This document shows, one piece after another, positions 55,576 through 64,000 of a stretch of DNA of 64,000 nt. A program made the translations under genes and the position numbers. The notes beneath the pieces are model-generated. The model had not been told where the DNA came from, did not search any database, and saw only the letters and a program-made list of their open reading frames with translations. The DNA comes from Sesamum alatum (Eukaryota > Streptophyta > Magnoliopsida > Lamiales > Pedaliaceae). Location of the stretch: assembly GCA_034509735.1 (NCBI GenBank), contig JACGWO010000001.1, positions 29,143,966 through 29,207,965 on the forward strand. Direction: 5' to 3'. How positions within the stretch are numbered: position 1 is the first letter of the stretch; each line of letters starts with the position of its first letter.

Positions 55576-56063
55576 TTTTACTACAACTTTAGGTTTAGGT
55601 CAGTCAGGGGAAATTGCAATTTAGTCCCGTAATCATAGGGGTAACAATTTTAGTCCTACTAAAACTAAATTTGACAATTAAGCTATACAATTTTTTAAAA
55701 AAAATTAACACATTAAGAATAAAATCGGAATACTCAAATATATATGTGTGTATATATATATATATATTGTAGACTATTAGATAAAATTTGACTTGATAAA
55801 CTCTATTAAGGCCCGGTTTAGCTTGACTTGCTTTATTTGTGTTATTTATCTTGGAATAATTGATTTTAGAGAAAAATGATTATGAAATTTGGATTTACAA
55901 TTTCAAATAATTGATTATTGAACTGTATATTGTAAAGCTAACCTCATGTTAAATGATTTTGACAAAATTGAATGAGTATAATAGGCAATTAAATGAAAAA
56001 TAACAGTTGTGGAATTAAACGCTGCAAATTATAACTTTTATCAAATTAAATGAAAAATAACAG

Positions 56064-56304
56064 TTGAGGTCTCATGACTTTAGAGGTCATGGGTTCGAAC
56101 TCCACCAATACGTGGAAGGATAGTCTACTGTATAATAAGATTGTGTATACTGTAATAGTAAGTGGTTGTTTAGATTGAACTTATGTGATATTCTTGATCA
56201 AGTTATGATTGTTCTAATTGTTGTAATAGCCGACAGGACGGATTGTATTCGATTTATTTCAATTAATAATATTCATCGCTTTCACTTAAAAAAAAAAAAA
56301 AAAA
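56064..56304 (+). mobile_element. SINE, tRNA-derived head and poly-A tail
   Basis: GGGTTCGAACTCC at 56091 fits a Pol III B box. The body is about 200 bp and ends in an A-run at 56288-56304. The A box region is not clear, so the 5' end may be truncated. A 23-bp stretch ending 'aaaaataacagttg' occurs immediately upstream and again 57 bp earlier. 56305-57866 has no gene and is AT-rich. Confidence 0.65.
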
Positions 56305-57868
56305 GAGACCAAAAAATATAAAAAATTATTTGCATTCAAAATACAAATTTGACCTGGTCAATTGTAGGATGAATGGACACTATTAATGTGTATTATAAAT
56401 GATTCTAAATTGTAAAGGGTTCGTGAAAACATCACATGCCCTCCATGGATGTTTGTAAGGGATTCATTATTTATAAGGATAATTAAACCACCATCCTTTG
56501 AAATTTAGTGTAATTACACATAAATCTTTTGTAATTTAAAAAATTATATTTAGTACTATTGATGTCAGTTTACGTCCAACAAATCTGTTAGTAAAATTTA
56601 CAAAATTTGCTCATCAACAAAAAAGTTGAATGAAAAGTCATATTTATCCCAATTGACTTACAAACTTATCGTAGGTCGAATAATTTGTTTTTGTTTTTTT
56701 TTTTTTTTCTGATTATAAGGGTGAAGATGTACCTTCTCACATACATTAGTGTGTGAAGATATATAAGGCAATAGGTTAGAAAAGATTTGTTTAACTTACA
56801 ATAAATCAGTAATTTGTTAATCGAGAGTAAATATGAATTTTTATTTATTTTTATTTTATTTTTTGCTAATATCAACAAAATTCATAATTTTTTGACTAAC
56901 TGGTGAATTTATTTTTTGGTGAAAACAAATATCAGGAAGACTAAATATATTTTTTCAAATTATAAGAATTCTATATGTAATTATACAAAATTTTTAGGGA
57001 GACCGATATAATTATCCCTTATTTATAAGTGGATGGGCATACGATCTCGAGTTCTGAGTCCCATCATGACCGAAACGGATTCTTTTAATATTTTCCTTTT
57101 ATATGTTCTTATATATTTTATAGATATATTTATACATATACTAAAAGTATGTGTCTATTTTATTTACAATTACACGTAATATATATAAACAACATTTTTA
57201 ATAAATTAATAAAGATATTAAAATAGGCTGTACCTTTCATGTATACATAAGAGATATATTCTGAAAGTTTTAATATTTTAAGGTCTAACATATAAACATA
57301 TAGATTTACAAATAGGATACTTCATTTTCATAAATATTATATGTAGTCTCATTTCCATAAAGTTATAATATATTATTTTTGAAAAATATATTTTAATATT
57401 TCAAAAAATTTAAACCTTGAACATGTTTAATGGGTCCAACTCACTAGATCCCATACGTTAAAAAAATCTAAAAAAATTAAATCACAAATTCTTAAAAACC
57501 CGCTTCAAATCCGACCACTTGTCATTCCTGTCTCAATATATACCCTTCCCTTCATCCAACAAATATCTCTTGATAATTGTTATAAGCAAGGCCGAAACGA
57601 CATGAAATTAAAGACGCTGGTTTTTGGCAATGTGTTGTTATTTTATCCATAGAGTGAACCGTGCACATCTCACCCAACAAAGACTTGTTCTACCTTAAAA
57701 GTCTGAAACAAGCTCAATGTTGTCTTGAAAATTTATGCCATCAACTCTCCGCTGTCCCCACACTTGAATTTTTCCACCATGATTTTGACAACCCTCCACA
57801 CAAAACTTGGATATTCCAAACATATTCATACATATATACCTATGGATATATATATATATATAGATCAT

Positions 57869-58197
57869 GGAAAATTGCAATTTTAATTCGAAAAGTATGG
57901 AGTTGGCAATTTAGTCTTGTGCGAATTTGTTTTAGTAATTTTGTTCTATAATTTAAAAAAATTCATATATTGAGAACAAAATTGGTCAAAATTTACTAAA
58001 ATAGTCGAAAAAGTGCGCGTAATATACACGCTACCAGTTTGGGTGCACTTTTTTGGCCATTTTAACAAATTTTAGTCATTTCTGTCCAAAATATGAGAAA
58101 CTTTTAAAGTTTTTAAACAAAGTTACCTAAATAAATTCGTATAAAATTAAAATTGCCACTCCATCATATTTATAGGACTAAAATTTGTAATTTTTCC
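57869..58197. repeat. Mutator-type MITE, related to 21565-21880
   Basis: It starts GGAAAATTGCAATTTTAAT and ends with the inverse 'aaatttgtaatttttcc'. Internal words such as 'ttgtgcgaatttgttttagt' and 'gcacttttttggccatttta' match 21565-21880. The target duplication lies in TA-repeat DNA and cannot be decided. Confidence 0.75.
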
Positions 58198-58617
58198 TAT
58201 ATATAGGTCAATGTTTCATTCTCTTATGATAATGATTAGATTGTACTGCATTTAATGAATTACTTGGACTGATGTCCCAAATGGCAGGTTGGAATTTTCA
58301 AACAATGATTTGAAATTGTCAAATATGTGTGCACCCAAAAGGATTGATTAATGAAGTACATATGTTTGAAGTATGAATGATAATAAAATATGGGTGAAAT
58401 TCTTGGACCGATAGCAGGCGCCCAGGCAGAAGTCCACATATTCAATCGATCCAAACGAAAGTAAAAAATCTATATACTTTTTTTAAATAATGAGCGATAA
58501 ACTATTAATTTAAAATTATATCATTGTTTCTACAGCAATGTTTTTAAAATAACTAACTGCTATTATAATATTTAGTCCACAGTATAACATCTCTAAATCT
58601 ACCAACACCAACATTAA

Positions 58618-59410
58618 GTGTATGTTTGGTTGGGGGGAAAGTGGAAGTATAGGACAAGTGGAAATAAAAAGACATGTATAAGAAAAAAAATTAGTTTTTG
58701 GTTTGGGGGTAGAGATGAAGGGGAAGTAAAACTGAATGCATATGAACCCCATTCGGGGTTCAATTTCATTTCTGTCCGAAATTGAGCGGAAAAGTGGAAG
58801 TATAAAGCAAAAAAGACGAAAAAAATACATATTTTATTTTTTATTTACTCTATTTCCCATATATATATATATATTCATTCAATTTTTTTCTCCTTTCCGT
58901 TGATAATACCTTACATAATCGCCAGAAAAAAAGATAATCAAATCGTTGGAAAAACTACTACGTCGAAGTCAACAATTCGATAAACACACTTTGCATTTGC
59001 AATTTTTCAGAATTTTGTATTGCTAATTTGCTATTGATCTTGATTGAATAATGATTTTCCCTAATCGTGTTCCATGTTCCTGTCGCCGACATGAGTAGTT
59101 TTTATTTTATTTAAATTGAATAGTTTATAATAAATAAACAATATTCGTTTTGATGAATATTTTTATTAATAAAAAATATTATTGTTCTTGTTTGATATGT
59201 ATTTTTACAAAGGTTTTGAGATCTTTGATATTAGAATAATTTTAACTTGTTTATTTTCTATTACAAAATGAAGAGAAAGGTTTAAACTGTAAAATTACAA
59301 AAATTAGTCTTTTCATCTCAATCTAATTTTCTCGTGGGTTCGTTTGGTTCAAACGAGATGAAAGGGGAAGTGAAAAGGGGGAGGGAAGGGGAAGGGGGAA
59401 CCAAAGAATC
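58618..59410 (+). repeat. Dispersed repeat, copy 2
   Basis: 58780-59290 matches 11630-12080. The left border is near 'gtttggttggggggaaagtg' and the right border near 'ggaagggggaaccaaag', approximately inverted, as in hAT-type non-autonomous elements. 58200-58617 shows no gene. Confidence 0.6.
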
Positions 59411-59444
59411 AATACAAACATCCTATAATTAAACAGTATCCTAC

Positions 59445-59510
59445 ATTCGTAGTACTCGAACCCACGACATCTTGGTTGCGGGACCTCAACCTCACCATTC
59501 GAGTAAGGGA
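59445..59510 (-). repeat. SINE-like fragment (tRNA-like promoter)
   Basis: On the minus strand 'gtgggttcgagtac' resembles a Pol III B box and 'ggtgaggttgaggtcccgca' lies upstream of it, as in plant SINE heads. An A-run (59518-59530) is on the wrong side for this orientation. Only a fragment is supported. 59531-60560 holds no recognised gene. Confidence 0.4.
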
Positions 59511-60571
59511 TTATCGATAAAAAAAAAAATCTATATAAAATTATAAGATAAAAGATAAAGCATCAGAGTGGTTTTCACTGGCACGTTGAATTGATCGTTT
59601 TTTTTTTTAATTAATATAAATAATTAAATAGGCAATTTTTATCTTAGTATTCTAGTTTTCACATTGAATGAAATTCTTAGGTCTTATATAGCTATCAAGT
59701 AGTAGTTGCACATACAATAATGATTATAAAATATATTACTAAAATTTTGAACTTAAATATTCTGAGAATAATTATAGAGATTGGATATTGAAAAATTTAG
59801 TTGAAACTGGGTCAGACTGTTGACATTAAACTTTTTTTAAAAAAAAAAAGTTATCAATTGAATTTAAAATAAATTAACTAATAATTAAGTTTGAGACTAA
59901 AGTTAATATCAATTTTGAACTTTTTATAGTTTTAAGATGGATAAACTCGGAATAAGCACAAATATAAAATTTGAATCTTATGCATTTTGATAGATTGATC
60001 CAAGATAAAATACATTATTTTTTTATTTTAAATTGACTGAAAAAACATATTAAATACGACCCATTAGAAAAATGATCCAAGAGTCCATGGTATTACAACC
60101 CAACATGAGTTGAGGTGTAAGACAAAACTCTACATCGTGCTTAGAAAAGGGCCTTTAGGGCACAATGTCGGGGACGTGCATACAACATACCTATAGCAAG
60201 TGAAGTCCAAAGTTCAAATCCACATCTCTCAACCACGGCAAACTGTTGCAATCGCGGAGGTTCAACATATTCATTGGCATCAAATTTTCGAAGTCCTGAT
60301 ACTAAATTTCAAGGTAATTCGTAATTTGCTCCTATAAATCTGGAGGAGGTTATGTATTCGCATCCGTAACAAACTTCCAGCCTAAAATCACAGTTTGGAA
60401 TGAAGAGGGGAATGGTCTTCATTCTTGAAGACTCTCTTTAGAGATTGTAATCCTTTCTTTTTTATATTAGAAAATTAATTTGTTTGTATTTTTCCAGTCC
60501 TATAATTTTCTTTTGCGGACTCAAAATTTCACGCACACCCAGTAGGACAACCTATCTCTCATCTCTTCCTC

Positions 60572-63430
60572 CTACATCAATGTTCACGCCATCACTTTCA
60601 AACGCTCAATGGCATCCAAGAAGACTCAAGTAACCATGAACGTAAAGAACATTGTTGATATTGTTGCTACTACCGCTAGTTAATCCTCTATCGGGAGCAA
60701 GAATATCGTCAATATAACCAATTTGGAAAACCCCTATTATAATCAACTCAAAATCTACTCCTTTCACTACCTTACTTGCCATTATGACCGAGGCAACCAT
60801 GATGGGGCACAACTTGCATAGATGGCTCAAGCCATAGCCGATTCGTAGAGAATCATTGAGAACAATGACCTGCACATTGTTCAGTTGAGGAACAAACTTG
60901 AGCACACTAATGTTGGAGAATCCAACCATAAGCACGCATCTTCTTCAGTCCATGCCGGGAAGGAAAAATGAGGCGCCACCATGGCATCACCCTATCAAAA
61001 ATTTAGTCATTCGATAACTTCCATTGCATTATTTTCCATCCAACAACTATAAGATATGATTACCAACACCATCAAATGTCTATACAACAGAACTGTCAAA
61101 GCTCACTTGTGCATTCAAAAATCATATACCAAGCATGTCGATGCCTTAAGGATGTTGAAAAAATATCAACTGCCAAAACTGCAATAGTTCGATAGGAAAG
61201 GCAACCAGAAACAACATATCCCCCCACTTCATTGAAACATGCAAAAATGCCAACACTGTTGTCGACCTTTTGGAAACAAATCTTTCAATTACTCAAGGAA
61301 AATGTTTTTGATTGGTATATCCGTATGGAGCCTGAGTCAACAGACAGTTGAGACAAAATGGAAAAGGGGTTGCGCACTGCTTCTATAGTACCCACTGAAC
61401 TGATAAGTATGAATGAACTCATTAACACAAGAAAATGGAAGGACAAGCTAACCCTCGACTACGTCACCCATATGTGCGTTTCAGGCATGAATTGCAAAGG
61501 CAAACTCTCAGAAGCATTTGTGATAAAAATGTGCCTTCAAGGTATGTACTGGGAGCTTCTCTATATTCTACAAAGAGCCAAGTCAAGAAACTTTAAAGAG
61601 TTAGCTACTTAGGCCCATTACATGAAGTTAAAGTATTGGTAACCACAAAGCCGAGTTCCCAATTGAAGACCAAAGAATGGACAAGAAAGACTCACAAATG
61701 AGCGAGAAGTTTGCCAAACCTATTTTTAGGGAGTCAATAGCCATCAAAGTAACATCTGCAAAAATCTCTTCCAATGATAAGAAAAATGAGAAAGTGTGAA
61801 GAGCAATGAACACCAAATGATAAGCGTCGAACTATGTTGAAAGAATTGCAAGATAAAGAGTACTCGTTTTCCGACTCTGATGTATCTCATATATTTGATG
61901 AATTGTTGGTAAGAAAAAACTCATCAAATTGCCTGAGTCCAAATGTCATTAGAAAGTTAAAAGGGTGAATGACCCAAAATACTCCAAGTATCACAGAGTA
62001 GGAAGCCACCCCATTTTTTTATTTATCTCTTTTTGTAGTAAGCCACCCCATTTTTTTATTTATCTTTTTTTGTAGTAAGCCACCTCATTGAGAAGTGTTT
62101 TGTGGTCAAGGGAAAGATATGGCACTAGCAGTAGACGAGAAATTAATTTTGGACGTTGAAGACATAAGGGGTACGAATGTCGTTGGTGTCACTCCAAAAA
62201 ATGACATACATATCAAAAAATGAGCAAAAAGCCTTACCATCTCCTACGGTAGTGCAACCAACACTTTAGTTTGGAAGCCTTGAGCCAACATATATGGAGG
62301 CCTTAATCCCTGGAAAAAAGGTTTAAGCTCCCACTAAAGATGATGATGGATGGATCCTCATTATACGCCAGCAAAAACAAAGATGAAATGTTGACAAACT
62401 TCACCTTTCGCTTATAAGAAAGATACTTGAACCAGCAATTCCAATATATGGATGTGAAAAAGAAGTTAGAAGCAATAGTTTATTGACACCGTATTGTGAC
62501 TCTAGGAGAGTTCTTCCCAAAATAATTGTTCGAGGGGAGGGTTGGGACTGTATGCACCCCTTTAAGCAATAATAGAGACAGTCATTGGTCTCTTATTGCA
62601 CTGGCATAGCCTTCACAGACAAAGACATGTTACTTGGATGAAAACCTCATAACCGACCACTCTTCATTTGGGGTTATGCAAGGACAAAAAAACAATTGTA
62701 TACACATACATGGTAGATCTACGATCAACATTATGCCAAACAAATAACTTCATCTAAGTGATCAACCGAGTTGGGGTTCATGTAGCTCACACTTCCACTT
62801 TTTAACGCATGCGAGACAAGTGAGACTTCATCCACCAACATAAGGTGCCATACGTGAAAATCTGTATTCAATCATCTCCGAATTAGTTATGTGCAACACT
62901 AAGGGAAAAAGGTCGTCATGATGAGACAAATGAGTCAGAATAAAATACAAGGGACAACCCTTTTCATCTCTCCCGGTCTCGGGCAAGTAAGACCTCGCTC
63001 TTGCTTATTGCTTTAAATGGGTCAATCAAGGTGAAGCAACACATTGTTAAACGACCGGATGATTTTGATGGTACTTCAAATGAAGAGGAAATAGAAATCA
63101 TCTTCCGCTCCTACTATGCTAGAATCGTGTAAGAGCAAAACATTAGACGTCAAACCAAGGCTTCAATGAGCTCAATAGCAAAGGAATCTTGATGAACAAT
63201 GACACTTGTCCCAATCATGATGTTAATGGAGTTGTGAAGTGGCAGTCGTGTTAAGGAAATCAAGGTCCACTAAGGTCATACAACCCTTTGACGAAGAAAA
63301 TATTGAGTTGCATGCATGCAACCATGTTAGTGTTGATGAGGGTTCTAACTTAGATGCGCCTCCACAGCTTGAAAATGGTGGACAAACAATCGTTTATGAA
63401 GAGGTGCCATGCCTGATATGTATTGGTAAA
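60572..63430 (+). pseudogene. Ty3/gypsy gag-protease remnant, heavily decayed
   Basis: In order, across many stops: 'MASKKTQVTMNVKN' start (60611), 'NQLKIYSFHYLTCHYDRG' (60743-60797), a gag core with 'KWKDKLTLDYVTHM' and 'MCLQGMYWELLYILQ' (61358-61612), 'DPKYSKYHRVGSHP' (about 61968-62012), 'DKDMLLG', 'KPHNRPLF' (about 62620-62670) and 'PPQLENGGQTIVYEE' (63360-63405). These words occur in this order in a class of plant gypsy polyproteins between gag and RT. No RT or integrase follows, and the next 270 bp look like a different repeat. Confidence 0.75.
62003..62092 (+). repeat. 37-bp tandem repeat
   Basis: Units starting AAGCCACC at 62003, 62040 and 62077 (third partial), with the body 'ccatttttttatttatct' and ending tgtagt. 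It interrupts the gypsy gag remnant. Confidence 0.9.
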
Positions 63431-63704
63431 ATTCATTTTGATCCCTAAATTTTATATTAAACTTCAAATTAGTCATTGTCTTTTCAACATATTTAAAATC
63501 AGTTCCTTGATGAGATTTTTGGCAACTATTTCGGCCAAGAAAAAGGGTAGAAATAAAGAAAAAATTACACAGTTTAATCTTCTATCATTGATTAGTTGAA
63601 AAAAATAGGGGAAAATAGAGAGAGGGTCATAAGTTAAGAAAAGTAGGGCAAATTGTTGTCACAATTCCTCCCCTTCTCTTCTTTGTTGCTTCAACTCAAG
63701 GTGT

Positions 63705-64000
63705 TGTTAGAATAGGTGACCAGAAAGCCAATTAGGTTAGCGGTTTAGAGAACTATTCAACAATCGTTATTAAAAATATTGATGAATATGGTAAATATTC
63801 ATCATTGGCACAATGTGTTTGTGCTTACTGATCATGTTAAACGGCGTTTTATCATCACACCAAATGGCCACAAACCAATTGGGTAACCTATATAGTTGGG
63901 ATGCACATTGGAGGCAGCTGCAAAACCAACTTCTGAGGGTTGGTCTGAAACATTCCAAGTCGAGGACCTCGAGATTGGGCATCAAGGGTCCTATAGAGAA
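63705..64000 (+). repeat. LTR family A, opposite orientation, cut by window end
   Basis: It starts TGTTAGAATAGGTGACC at 63705, like the starts at 26715 and 53749 (minus). It shares inverted blocks with 53825-54300, such as 'caaaaccaacttctgagggt' and 'tctgaaacattccaagtcga'. It continues past 64000. Confidence 0.7.

Noticed and set aside
56091..56103. Possible tRNA gene at GGTTCGAACTCC
   Set aside because: There is no cloverleaf with an acceptor stem. The B box followed by a long body and A-tail fits a SINE.
58516..58830. 104-aa minus-strand frame
   Set aside because: It lies across the border of a dispersed repeat whose other copy (11.6 kb) does not keep it.

Overview
This is repeat-dense nuclear DNA from a flowering plant, most likely a eudicot. 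The signs are a multi-exon plant GH5 mannanase with GT..AG introns, several plant transposon families (Tat-type Ty3/gypsy, Ty1/copia, CACTA, Mutator-like elements or MULEs, LINE, SINE, MITEs), an integrated plant pararetrovirus and AT-rich spacers. Only one ordinary host gene is clearly present. I cannot name the species.

Layout: 1-9740 is a minus-strand Ty3/gypsy element of Tat type, cut by the window start, with decayed gag, PR, RT, RNase H and IN and an extra antisense gene between pol and the 3' LTR. 9741-12203 is AT-rich DNA with repeat pieces. 12204-20489 is a complete but decayed CACTA transposon with a 3-bp ATA target duplication, a TNP2-type transposase and a Transposase_24-type second gene. 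20490-22426 holds small MITEs. 22437-30025 is a MULE with a 10-bp duplication; one of its terminal repeats is split by a one-LTR Ty1/copia insertion (22462-26715) with its own 5-bp duplication.

30072-37892 is a second Mutator-type unit with a 9-bp duplication whose whole interior is a near full-length, broken caulimovirid (pararetrovirus) genome of about 7.4 kb. 37902-40240 is spacer with a MITE and a 45-bp tandem repeat. 40798-46392 is the five-exon mannan endo-1,4-beta-mannosidase gene, apparently intact.

47630-52625 is a third MULE with about 200-bp terminal repeats and a perfect 9-bp duplication. It carries a decayed transposase gene and, convergent with it, an intact small GRF-zinc-finger/coiled-coil/membrane protein gene. 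It sits inside the terminal region of an older MULE that also has a degenerate GRF-finger sequence in the same relative place. 53100-64000 contains LTR fragments of one family, a LINE 3' end, a SINE, MITEs, and a decayed plus-strand gypsy gag-pro region.

Most coding sequence is fossil. The intact or near-intact frames are the mannanase, the GRF-finger gene and the copia gag-protease frame. The most informative structures are the nested insertions, whose target duplications can be read directly and which give a relative order of events.
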